Assembly: GCA_964630265.1 (NCBI GenBank)
Contig: CAZVRW010000038.1
Coordinates: 1-30,640 of the forward strand
Source: CAZBWP01 sp964630265
Lineage (GTDB): Bacteria; Pseudomonadota; Alphaproteobacteria; Rhodospirillales; Defluviicoccaceae
Direction: 5' to 3'
Length of the DNA stretch: 30,640 nucleotides
Each line of letters begins with the position of its first letter. Positions within the stretch are counted from its first letter, which is position 1. Below, piece after piece: positions 23,846-30,640 of the stretch. A program made the translations under genes and the position numbers. The notes beneath the pieces are model-generated. The model was given only the letters and a program-made list of their open reading frames with translations. It ran no database searches and was not told where the DNA came from.

Positions 23846-24379
23846 TCTCGTTTCCTCCCGTTGGCAGTGGCCGGCACCCTCGGCCGACACGGCTGACGTT
23901 CCTCCATCAAAAGACGCGCGGAGCAGCAAATGCAAAGCAAAACGTGGGCCGGTGCGCCGGCGCGCGGTGTCGGGCGTCGAGCCGGGCGTCGAGCCGTCCG
24001 GGCGCCACCGCTGCCCCGAGCCACACCGCGCAGCGTGGACGCCGACAGCACTCCCCGGTTGTCGCCGCAAGAGTCAAAAACGAGCATATCGTATACAGTA
24101 TTCGCCGATGCTGTATAAATTCTTCGGCAAAACATAACCTCTCTGGTTTAAGTGCACGTTAACCGCGACTCCCTTAATACTTGAGCGACGGTTGATGCAG
24201 TTGACCAAGCCGCGCGGAGCTACTAAACAATTTTCTCAGATTTGCAGCCATCAGCGATGAAGTTAGGCCACTCGCGCCAGGAATAGTCTCCTGGTTCCGA
24301 CGATGATTGGCCAATCTGGGCGGGCGGCGCAAAGGCGCTGTGGCCGAGACCCTGTCGTCGCCTCCGAAGAAGGATAGAC
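23846..24379. other. Divergent regulatory region between gdh and the protease gene
   Basis: 534 bp with no supported gene. From the left: the gdh leader with a perfect 12-bp tandem duplication (GGGCGTCGAGCC at 23972-23983 and 23984-23995), then an abrupt change to AT-richer sequence from about 24065, which should hold both promoters and the inverted repeat described separately. The protease start is preceded by AAGGA (24370-24374). Confidence 0.6.
24092..24117. promoter_or_regulatory. Inverted repeat in the gdh/protease intergenic region, candidate operator
   Basis: TATACAG (24092-24098) and CTGTATA (24111-24117) are perfect 7-bp inverted copies 12 bases apart, in AT-rich DNA 247 bp upstream of the gdh start. 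TATA-like sequence within the arms could double as a promoter -10 element on either strand. Confidence 0.45.
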
Positions 24380-27300
24380 ATGATGCGTGCTTTCGCCCCC
24401 GCCCCGCTCACCTCAGACATGTATTCTGGACCGACAGCGCTTGAGTCGTTGTTTTTCAATGAGATGATTTCGGCAGAGGACTTCGCCGCTCCAAATGATC
24501 CTTCCCTGTCGCGCCAATGGCATTTGTCGGCGATCAATGCGGACCAAGTGTGGAGTGACTATACGGGAAAGGGGGTGACCGTCGGAATCGTCGATGACGG
24601 CGTCGATTATCTGCATCCTGATCTTGATGGAAACTATCGCACGGATCGCGACTACGACGCCGTGGGGCGCGACCAAGACGCCTATCCGAGCAGTTCCGGC
24701 GACAAGCACGGCACCTCCGTGGCAGGGATCATCGGCGCCGAGATCGACAATGGGACAGGCGGCGTCGGCGTCGCACCGGAAGCGTCCCTGGTCGGCTTTC
24801 GCGTGGGCTTCGGCTCCGGCAGTTCGGGATCGGCGCTCGTGGATGCGTTGTCGAGACAAGTTTCGGTGGACGTCTCCAACAACAGCTGGGCATATACGAC
24901 ACCATTTCAGGATAACTTCAATAACGCGTCCTTTTCGTCCATGGCGGCGTCGATCAACAACGCGGTAACGAATGGCCGTGACGGACTTGGAACCGTTTTC
25001 GTTTTCGCAGCTGCAAACTACCGGAGCAGCGGCGACGACGTCAACTATCATAACTTTCAGAATTCCCCGGACACCATTGCGGTCGGAGCCCTCTCGTCGA
25101 GCGGCACGTATGCGTCATACAGCAACCCCGGTGCGGCGCTGCTGATCAGCGCCCCCGGACAAGGCCTCTATACGACGGACAGGGTCGGATCGGCGGGCTA
25201 CAGCTCCAGCGACTACACTTACTTCAGCGGTACGTCGGCGGCCGCGCCCGTGGTCTCTGGCGTCGTCGCCCTGATGCTGGACGCCAATCCCGAGCTCGGC
25301 TACCGCGACGTGCAGGAGATCCTCGCCCACTCGGCGCAGAAGCCAGTCGCCGACGACCGCGGCTGGCAAACCAACGGCGCCGAGACGTGGAACGGCGGCG
25401 GCCTCACGGTCAGCCACGACTACGGCTTCGGCCAAGTCGACGCCCTGGCCGCCGTCCGCCTGGCCGAGACGTGGCATGCCCAGAGCACCAAGGCCAATCT
25501 GGAAACCGTGTCGGCGACGTCATCTCCCGGTCGCTCGATCCAGCCGGGAGCGACCATCACCGACACCATCACCTTCAACGCCGCCGATCTCTCCCTCGAC
25601 CAGATCGAGGTCGCCCTCAACCTCTCGCATAACCACCGCGGGGCGCTGATCGTCACGCTGACATCGCCGTCGGGGACGACGAGCACGCTGGTCAACCGGC
25701 CGGGCAACGGCAAAGACAGCGGCGACAACATCGTCTTCACGCTGAGCAGCGTCCAATTCTGGGGTGAGGATCCCAACGGCACCTGGACGATCGAGGTGAA
25801 GAACACGTCGACCAGCGTCTCCGGCCGCCTCAATTCCTGGAAGCTCTCGCTCCTGGGCGACGAAGCCAGCGACGACACGGTCTACATCTATACTGACGAG
25901 TACGTGACGCTCGCCGACGACGCCGGCCGCCGCGACCTCGAGGACGAGAGCGGCGTGGATACGATCAATCTCGCCGCGGTCAGCAGCGACGTCGTGCTCG
26001 ATCTCCGCCCCGGCACCGCCAGCACCGTCGCCGGACGGCCACTGACGATCTCCCCAGACACAGTGATCGAGAACGCCATCCTGGGTGACGGCGACGACAT
26101 CGTTTTCGGCAATACCGAAGACAACACCCTGATCGGCGGGCGCGGCAACGACACCCTTTACGGCGGCGGCGGCGATGATGTCGCTGTCTACTGGGGAGAT
26201 TTCGCCGACTATTCGTTGATCTTGCGGCTCGATGACAGCATCACGGTGGACTTCACCGGCGCGAGCGGAGTCGACGACGGGTTCGACATCCTGTTCGATA
26301 TCGAGGCCCTGCAGTTCAACGACGGACTGTATGACGTCAGTTACATCTTCGACACGGTGCAGGACGACGTGGACGAAGACAACGAACCCGTGGTCATCGC
26401 CAACATCCCGCCGGTCGCCGCCGACGACGCGGCGACGACGGATGAGGATCGCGCCGTCGTCATCAACGCCCTTGCCAACGACTCGGATGCCGACGGCGAT
26501 GTGCTGACGCCGACGATTGCGACCGGACCTCAGCAAGGCGTCGTGGTCGTCAATGCCGACGGCACCTTCAGCTACACGCCCCATGCCGATTTCAACGGCA
26601 CCGACAGCTTCACCTACCGCGTCTCGGACGGCACCGACGACAGCGATATCGCGCGGGTGACGGTGCTCGTCCAACCGGTCAACGATGCCCCGGTGGCGGA
26701 GGACGACTCGGCGACGACCGCACAGGACACCTCGATCGTCGTCGATGTCCTGGCCAACGATTCCGACGTGGACGGCGACGCGCTGACGCCGGTGATCGCG
26801 ACCGGGCCCGCGCATGGCGCCGTGGTCGTCAACGCCGACGGCACCTTCACCTACACGCCCGATGCGGACTTCAACGGCACCGACAGCTTCACCTACCGCG
26901 TCTCGGACGGCACCGACGACAGCGATATCGCGCGGGTGACGGTGCTCGTCCAACCGGTCAACGATGCCCCGGTGGCGGAGGACGACTCGGCGACGACCGC
27001 ACAGGACACCTCGATCGTCGTCGATGTCCTGGCCAACGATTCCGACGTGGACGGCGACGCGCTGACGCCGGTGATCGCGACCGGGCCCGCGCATGGCGCC
27101 GTGGTCGTCAACGCCGACGGCACCTTCACCTACACGCCCGATGCGGACTTCAACGGCACCGACAGCTTCACCTACCGCGTCTCGGACGGCACCGACGACA
27201 GCGATATCGCGCGGGTGACGGTGCTCGTCCAACCGGTCAACGATGCCCCGGTGGCGGAGGACGACTCGGCGACGACCGCACAGGACACCTCGATCGTCGT

Positions 27301-28090
27301 CGATGTCCTGGCCAACGATTCCGACGTGGACGGCGACGCGCTGATGTCCGAGATTGTAACCGGGCCCGCGCACGGCATCGTGGCCGGCAACGCCGACGGC
27401 ACCTTCACGTATAGCCCGCAGGCGGGGTTTGTAGGTACAGACCAGTTCGTCTATAAAGTATCAGACGGCAACGGGGGTACAGACACGGCGACAGCCACCA
27501 TCGTCGTCGCCGGGCCGGCCGAGGCGATCGTCGGAACCACCGGGCGGGATTCCCTGGTCGGCGGGGCCGCCGACGACCACCTGGTTGGGCTCGAGGGTGA
27601 TGACGGGCTGTTCGGCTACGACGGCAACGACGTGCTCGACGGCGGCGACGGCAACGACCGGCTGTACGGGATGGACGGCGACGACGTGCTGCTCGGCGGC
27701 GACGGCGACGACTACCTGAACGGCGGCGACGGCGACGACATCCTGATTGGTGGCGCCGGCAGCGACCGGCTCACCGGTGGGGCGGGGCGAGACACCTTCC
27801 GGTTCGAGGAGTTCGCCTGGGGGAGCAACGACGATGACACCATCTACGACTTCGCTCCTGGCGAGGACGTGGTCGACTTCCGGGCATTGCTGACGGACCT
27901 CGGTTACGCCGGCAGCGATCCCGTCGCCGACGGCTTCGTCGACCAGACCGTCGACACCCGAAGCCGGAGGGTGGAACTGCGCGTCGATCGGGACGGCGCC
28001 GACGGGTCGGCCGACTTCGAAACCATCGTTATGTTGCGTGGCCTCGAGGATCCGCTCGACATCGGCACCGACGTTCTCTTGCTGGCCTGA
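24380..28090 (+). CDS. Secreted subtilisin-like (kexin-type) serine protease with P domain, cadherin-like repeats and RTX region
   Basis: A 1236-residue protein. Residues 46-365 are an S8 peptidase domain with D72 (GIVDDGVDYLHPDL), H110 (KHGTSVAGI), oxyanion N213 (FAAANYRSS) and S286 (FSGTSAAAPVVSGV). Residues about 375-493 are a proprotein-convertase P domain (LNLSHNHRGALIVTLTSPSGT, GTWTIEVKNT). A short RTX block (GDGDDIVFG, IGGRGNDTLYGGGGDD) lies near 570-600. Four 93-residue cadherin-like/VCBS-type repeats occupy 679 to about 1047. A longer RTX nonapeptide block (from about 1050) ends in a T1SS C-terminal target region with a hydrophobic end (DVLLLA). There is no Sec signal, which fits calcium-dependent type I secretion. 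No ABC exporter genes are in the window. The first 250 codons are less GC-rich than the rest. The ATG is doubled; AAGGA precedes the first. Confidence 0.95.
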   Translation: MMRAFAPAPLTSDMYSGPTALESLFFNEMISAEDFAAPNDPSLSRQWHLSAINADQVWSDYTGKGVTVGIVDDGVDYLHPDLDGNYRTDRDYDAVGRDQDAYPSSSGDKHGTSVAGIIGAEIDNGTGGVGVAPEASLVGFRVGFGSGSSGSALVDALSRQVSVDVSNNSWAYTTPFQDNFNNASFSSMAASINNAVTNGRDGLGTVFVFAAANYRSSGDDVNYHNFQNSPDTIAVGALSSSGTYASYSNPGAALLISAPGQGLYTTDRVGSAGYSSSDYTYFSGTSAAAPVVSGVVALMLDANPELGYRDVQEILAHSAQKPVADDRGWQTNGAETWNGGGLTVSHDYGFGQVDALAAVRLAETWHAQSTKANLETVSATSSPGRSIQPGATITDTITFNAADLSLDQIEVALNLSHNHRGALIVTLTSPSGTTSTLVNRPGNGKDSGDNIVFTLSSVQFWGEDPNGTWTIEVKNTSTSVSGRLNSWKLSLLGDEASDDTVYIYTDEYVTLADDAGRRDLEDESGVDTINLAAVSSDVVLDLRPGTASTVAGRPLTISPDTVIENAILGDGDDIVFGNTEDNTLIGGRGNDTLYGGGGDDVAVYWGDFADYSLILRLDDSITVDFTGASGVDDGFDILFDIEALQFNDGLYDVSYIFDTVQDDVDEDNEPVVIANIPPVAADDAATTDEDRAVVINALANDSDADGDVLTPTIATGPQQGVVVVNADGTFSYTPHADFNGTDSFTYRVSDGTDDSDIARVTVLVQPVNDAPVAEDDSATTAQDTSIVVDVLANDSDVDGDALTPVIATGPAHGAVVVNADGTFTYTPDADFNGTDSFTYRVSDGTDDSDIARVTVLVQPVNDAPVAEDDSATTAQDTSIVVDVLANDSDVDGDALTPVIATGPAHGAVVVNADGTFTYTPDADFNGTDSFTYRVSDGTDDSDIARVTVLVQPVNDAPVAEDDSATTAQDTSIVVDVLANDSDVDGDALMSEIVTGPAHGIVAGNADGTFTYSPQAGFVGTDQFVYKVSDGNGGTDTATATIVVAGPAEAIVGTTGRDSLVGGAADDHLVGLEGDDGLFGYDGNDVLDGGDGNDRLYGMDGDDVLLGGDGDDYLNGGDGDDILIGGAGSDRLTGGAGRDTFRFEEFAWGSNDDDTIYDFAPGEDVVDFRALLTDLGYAGSDPVADGFVDQTVDTRSRRVELRVDRDGADGSADFETIVMLRGLEDPLDIGTDVLLLA
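26414..27523 (+). repeat. Four tandem 279-bp repeats in the protease gene
   Basis: Units begin at 26414, 26693, 26972 and 27251 (period 279 bp, 93 codons). Units two and three appear identical base for base. Perfect periodicity extends from about 26591 in unit one to about 27344 in unit four. The outer parts of units one and four have diverged. Confidence 0.95.
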
Positions 28091-28114
28091 CGCGGCGACG
28101 CGGTGGCGGGCGGT

Positions 28115-28141
28115 GGCGGCCGGGGAAATCGCCCGGCCGCC
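28115..28141. terminator. GC-rich hairpin between convergent protease and FNR-like genes
   Basis: GGCGGCCGGG (28115-28124) pairs perfectly with CCCGGCCGCC (28132-28141), with a 7-base loop. It lies 24 bp after the protease stop and 27 bp after the stop of the opposing gene. No U-tract, but well placed to end transcription in both directions. Confidence 0.6.
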
Positions 28142-28168
28142 GCGCCCATGGTCACGGTGCGGGAGGGG

Positions 28169-28966
28169 TCACGCCGACGCCAGACAGGGAACGGTGGGCG
28201 GCGAGTCCTCGTCGCCGCGCAGGCCCGAAAGGTCGACCAGCTTGCCGTAGTCTTGGATCGTCAGGTGCTTGTTGCGGAACTGCAGGATGCCCCTTTTCTT
28301 CAGATCGCAGAGGATTCTGCTGACATAGACCGACGTCAGCCCCAGGGCGTCAGCGATCAGTTCGAGGGTCAGGGGCAGGTAGATCGTCTGGTTGCCCAGC
28401 GGCTGCGATCCGCCGAGAACGCGAACCGACAGCGTGGTCAGCAGATTGACGACGCGCCGCTCGGCCGGCTGCGATCCGATGTTGCTGATGGAGTCATGCG
28501 CCCGCGCTTCCGCTTCCGCGCAGGTGTCGAGCAATCGTTGCATCATCTTGGGATGCCGCTTGAGAAACAGCGGAAAAGGCTGGCGGGGAAAGAGGCACAA
28601 TCGAACGTCGGTGATACACATCGCGCCATGTCGCATCGGCGACGACAGGTCCGACTGGTAGCCAATCAGCGCGCCCGGCAAAACAAAGTCGAGAATCTGC
28701 CGGCGGCCGCTCAAGGTGATCCGATAAGTGGCAATCCACCCTTCGAGCAGATTGAACAACACGTCAACCATGGCGCCCTGGTGGAACAGGTCCGTGCCGC
28801 CGCCGTAGAACCGTTCTTTGAGCTTGAAGGTCTCCAAGGCATGAAGATCCGCATTGGGAAAGGCGCTGCACATATTGACATGTCGGATCACGCAGTGTTC
28901 GCAGCGTTCAGGCTGCGAACGGTTGCCATGCAATACTGTTCCCACGGTTCTGTGTCCTTCCGCCAT
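28169..28966 (-). CDS. Crp/Fnr-family transcription regulator with an FNR-type cysteine cluster
   Basis: A 265-residue regulator. The N-terminus has C22-x2-C25-x7-C33 (CEHCVIRHVNMC), the spacing used by alphaproteobacterial FnrN/FixK-type proteins to hold an oxygen-labile [4Fe-4S] cluster. A fourth Cys (C124 in RLCLFPRQPF, or C117) falls where FNR has its internal ligand. The middle is a cyclic-nucleotide-binding-like barrel (LFHQGAMVDVLFNLLEGWIATYR) and dimerisation helix. The C-terminus is a winged helix (LELIADALGLTSVYVSRILCDLKKRGIL, residues 201-228). It probably acts as an oxygen or redox switch. ATG 28966 lacks a Shine-Dalgarno; GTG at 28945, preceded by GGAAGGA, is an alternative start that keeps all the cysteines. 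It is convergent with the protease gene. The target genes cannot be told. Confidence 0.9.
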   Translation of the reverse strand: MAEGHRTVGTVLHGNRSQPERCEHCVIRHVNMCSAFPNADLHALETFKLKERFYGGGTDLFHQGAMVDVLFNLLEGWIATYRITLSGRRQILDFVLPGALIGYQSDLSSPMRHGAMCITDVRLCLFPRQPFPLFLKRHPKMMQRLLDTCAEAEARAHDSISNIGSQPAERRVVNLLTTLSVRVLGGSQPLGNQTIYLPLTLELIADALGLTSVYVSRILCDLKKRGILQFRNKHLTIQDYGKLVDLSGLRGDEDSPPTVPCLASA

Positions 28967-28971
28967 CCGAT

Positions 28972-28986
28972 CGTTCTGTTAGAACG
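28972..28986 (-). promoter_or_regulatory. Palindrome at the start of the FNR-like gene
   Basis: CGTTCT-GTT-AGAACG, a perfect 6-bp inverted repeat, lies five bases upstream of the ATG. It could be an autoregulatory site or an mRNA hairpin next to the start. Confidence 0.4.
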
Positions 28987-29842
28987 TCACAGCATCGTCG
29001 TGCAGGTGGAGTTGTTCATCAATCAAGCTGGGTGTACGTCGTAAGTCAGAACCTCCCCGTTTGGCCACACAAGGCGTGTCGCCATCCACAACGATCGCTT
29101 TTTACTGTGACCTGCGCCTCTCAGGCGCAAGTTGGACGCGTCCAAGCGGAGCGTCCCTGGTTGCAACAGTCGCCTAAGGGCGGCGAGATCTCAGCGCGCT
29201 ATACGCGGAGAACTCGGTGCCGCAGGGTTCGGCGCCAACGAATGGGTCTCATTGGTTGGTGGCCCCGAACCGTCGGATCGGCGCCTGCACGGATCGATCG
29301 ACCAATTGTTTGGCCAGCAACGAGCAGATCCGCCCCATTCGACCCGAATGGCAACCGGTCCGTGCGACGCGCCGCTCGCGCCTTGCTATGTCGGGCCCAG
29401 TCCCATTACATGCTGCATCCGCAAAATCCTCCTCGTTCTTCTAAAGACAACGGTGTTCCCGGACGGTGTCTTCCTGATTGGCCGCCGCTTTCTACGCAGG
29501 CTGGCTTCACGCACCACACTCGCTTCACTTGCTGCATCCGCTACCCCCGTGGCGAATACCTGCGCGAACGTCAGTTGGTCACATCCGTGACGCGGGCACA
29601 CAACTAAAGCGTCCCCGTAAACCTTCTCTCAAACGCCACGGATAATAGCACAATGAGTCTGACTTGGAAAACCTGAAATTGTGTCGTATCCGCAACGATT
29701 CGTTTACTTAAAAATGACTCTCTCTCAAAGCAGTTGAGTCAAGCTCTCAGGACTCACCACGGGTTGAGAACAACCTACCCGTAAAGCGGGAGTCGCGCCA
29801 ATATTCAGAAACGCTAAAGTGTTCGCCGGCCGCGGCGGTGTA
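28987..29842. other. Gene-poor stretch of about 0.86 kb
   Basis: No convincing gene. Open frames of up to 191 codons exist on the plus strand (29032-29607) but lack a good ribosome site, are rich in Arg, Cys and Pro in a composition-driven way, and match nothing I know. The DNA is clearly less GC-rich than its surroundings, especially 29600-29815. Visible structures are a 7-bp hairpin TGCGCCT/AGGCGCA (29113-29129) and the GAGTC/GACTC set at 29715-29756. It could be a gene remnant, a regulatory region, or hold an unannotated RNA. Confidence 0.5.
29715..29741 (-). terminator. Weak intrinsic terminator candidate for the IalB-family gene
   Basis: On the minus strand TGACTC pairs with GAGTCA across a 15-base loop and is followed by TTTTT. 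It lies about 100 bp downstream of the IalB-family stop. The stem is short. Confidence 0.3.
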
Positions 29843-30382
29843 TCAGACGCCGCAGGCGCGCCGTGCCGCCGCGAACGCCTGGGTGAAGCCAAACAGGGAG
29901 TATGCGTCCGCGGACAGGACATCACCGCTGGAGATCCCCCTGGCGATCAGCACCCTGCCGGCTTTCATCGCCGCAATGAGGGCCTCGTCCTGGTCGTCGT
30001 CATAGGCCCAGGCGGTCCCCAGGGCATCGGGGTCCCGGTTCTGCGTGAACAGGAATTGTGGCTCGCCATCATCGATGACGATCTGAACGCGGCTGCCCGG
30101 CTTGCTCTCGTAGCCGGTCTCCAGATAGACGACCCCGCGGGGAGCGGTGGCCGGGCGAATGGAGACCGCCAGATACGTTGCGCTCCGCTCCGTCTCCATC
30201 GGGGCGGATTGCTTCGGCGCGCTGGCGACGAAGCAGACGGGCTCGCCGCCCTCGCTATCGCGGAACACCGCCCAGTCGCGATAGGCTTGTAATACGGTCG
30301 GCGCCGCCGACGCGTTGCCGGCGTTGCCAAGGACGGCGATGCCGGCCAGGAGGCCGGCCAAGGACATCTTCAAGAAACGCAT
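29843..30382 (-). CDS. Invasion-associated locus B (IalB) family periplasmic protein
   Basis: A 179-residue protein with a Sec signal peptide (MRFLKMSLAGLLAGIAVLGNAGNASA, cleavage likely before AP). The mature part has the IalB-family pattern: LQAYRDWAVFRDSEGGEPVCFVASAPKQ, a Thr/Tyr-Leu strand (ATYLAVSIRPA), ETGYESKPGSRVQIVIDDGEPQFLFTQ, ALIAAMKAGRVLIARGISSGDVLSADAYSLFGFTQAF and a final AARRACGV. Its two mature cysteines (in VCFV and RRACGV) could form a disulfide. IalB was named from Bartonella, but homologues are general in Alphaproteobacteria and have no settled biochemical role. The start at 30382 has GGAGA upstream; an in-frame extension to 30436 is Arg-rich and rejected because it would bury the signal peptide. 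Confidence 0.9.
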   Translation of the reverse strand: MRFLKMSLAGLLAGIAVLGNAGNASAAPTVLQAYRDWAVFRDSEGGEPVCFVASAPKQSAPMETERSATYLAVSIRPATAPRGVVYLETGYESKPGSRVQIVIDDGEPQFLFTQNRDPDALGTAWAYDDDQDEALIAAMKAGRVLIARGISSGDVLSADAYSLFGFTQAFAAARRACGV

Positions 30383-30640
30383 GCCTGTTCTCCAACGGGG
30401 TCGCCGTGTGTGCCGAAGACGCGCTTTCCGCGCCACGAAACGGGCAAGCGTTCAGCCGCAAGCGGTTCCCGCGCGCGTCGCGATCCCGGGTAGCAGCATA
30501 GCCAAACTGGCCTGGACGGGAAAGCCGCTTACCCGATCGCAGGGCGCTGCGGACGCCGCCGGATCAACCGCCTTCGCGGGCCTCCGCACACCGCGCGCCG
30601 CCACCTTGGCGAACGCGGATGCAATGCGCTAAACTCGTCG
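30383..30640. other. Right-edge flank upstream of the IalB-family gene
   Basis: 258 bp without a supported gene. It should contain the promoter of the IalB-family gene on the minus strand; no clear -35/-10 pair was recognised. Open frames crossing it are continuations of antisense frames. Confidence 0.5.

Noticed and set aside
19019..23896. Long plus-strand frames antisense to NAD-glutamate dehydrogenase
   Set aside because: The minus-strand gene explains the whole interval. The plus frames show only mirrored composition.
25520..27373. 617-codon minus-strand frame antisense to the protease repeats
   Set aside because: A shadow of the repeat-coding strand. Its internal repeats are the complement of the 279-bp units.
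26411..27523. Tandem repeats as a CRISPR-like or mobile array
   Set aside because: The 279-bp units are coding, contiguous, without spacers, and match the 93-residue protein repeats.
29113..29129. TGCGCCT/AGGCGCA hairpin as an intrinsic terminator
   Set aside because: It has no U-tract on either strand and no gene ends close to it.
29032..29607. 191-codon plus-strand frame in the gene-poor stretch
   Set aside because: No ribosome site, odd Arg/Cys/His/Pro composition and no recognisable motif. Overlapping frames are equally open.
1..30640. A complete tRNA, rRNA, CRISPR array, phage or insertion sequence
   Set aside because: I looked for tRNA T-loop sequences, repeat-spacer patterns, transposase or integrase motifs and flanking inverted repeats, and found none that could be supported.

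Overview
The window reads as chromosomal DNA of a GC-rich alphaproteobacterium, most likely of the order Rhodospirillales. The basis is the leftward run mutS-glnD-murJ-trpS-nfu-tsaB-rimI, which I recognise from that group, together with a 180-kDa-type NAD-glutamate dehydrogenase, an IalB-family protein and a C-x2-C-x7-C FNR-type regulator. No rRNA, tRNA, CRISPR array or insertion sequence was seen.

Layout. Bases 1-10518 are a dense minus-strand housekeeping block: mismatch repair (mutS), PII uridylylation (glnD), lipid II flipping (murJ), tryptophan charging (trpS), Fe-S delivery (nfu), a RutE-type flavin reductase, t6A tRNA modification (tsaB) and the start of rimI. A divergent plus-strand pair follows: a small glycine-rich membrane protein and a CoA-transferase closely resembling mesaconyl-CoA C1-C4 CoA transferase. 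Bases 12526-15305 hold accessory genes: a secreted beta-helix protein (minus), a Phd/PIN toxin-antitoxin pair, and a free-standing CZB zinc-binding domain protein. A large exported metallophosphatase with substituted metal-ligand motifs (15500-17320) ends at a strong intrinsic terminator. Bases 17706-23845 (minus) are an apparent two-gene operon of NAD-glutamate dehydrogenase and a UMF1-type MFS transporter. Bases 24380-28090 (plus) encode a 1236-residue RTX-type subtilisin-like protease with a P domain and four 93-residue repeats. It converges on an FNR-like regulator (28169-28966). A gene-poor stretch of about 0.88 kb and an IalB-family periplasmic protein close the window.

Themes. Nitrogen control (glnD, NAD-GDH) appears twice in separate transcription units. 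Three exported proteins (beta-helix, metallophosphatase, protease) use three apparent routes: Sec, Tat and type I. The most unusual sequence-level observations are: a 35-bp tandem duplication at the tsaB/rimI junction that creates an 11-codon mini-ORF coupled at both ends by TGATG overlaps; recurrent 12-bp tandem repeats (rimI, mutS 5' end, gdh leader); a metallophosphatase in which three signature His positions are Glu or Trp; and a tract of exact 279-bp repeats inside the protease. I did not find a clear multi-gene novel system. The best candidates for undescribed biology are the divergent phosphatase and the CZB/phosphatase neighbourhood. All family assignments are from motif recognition by eye, with no database search.
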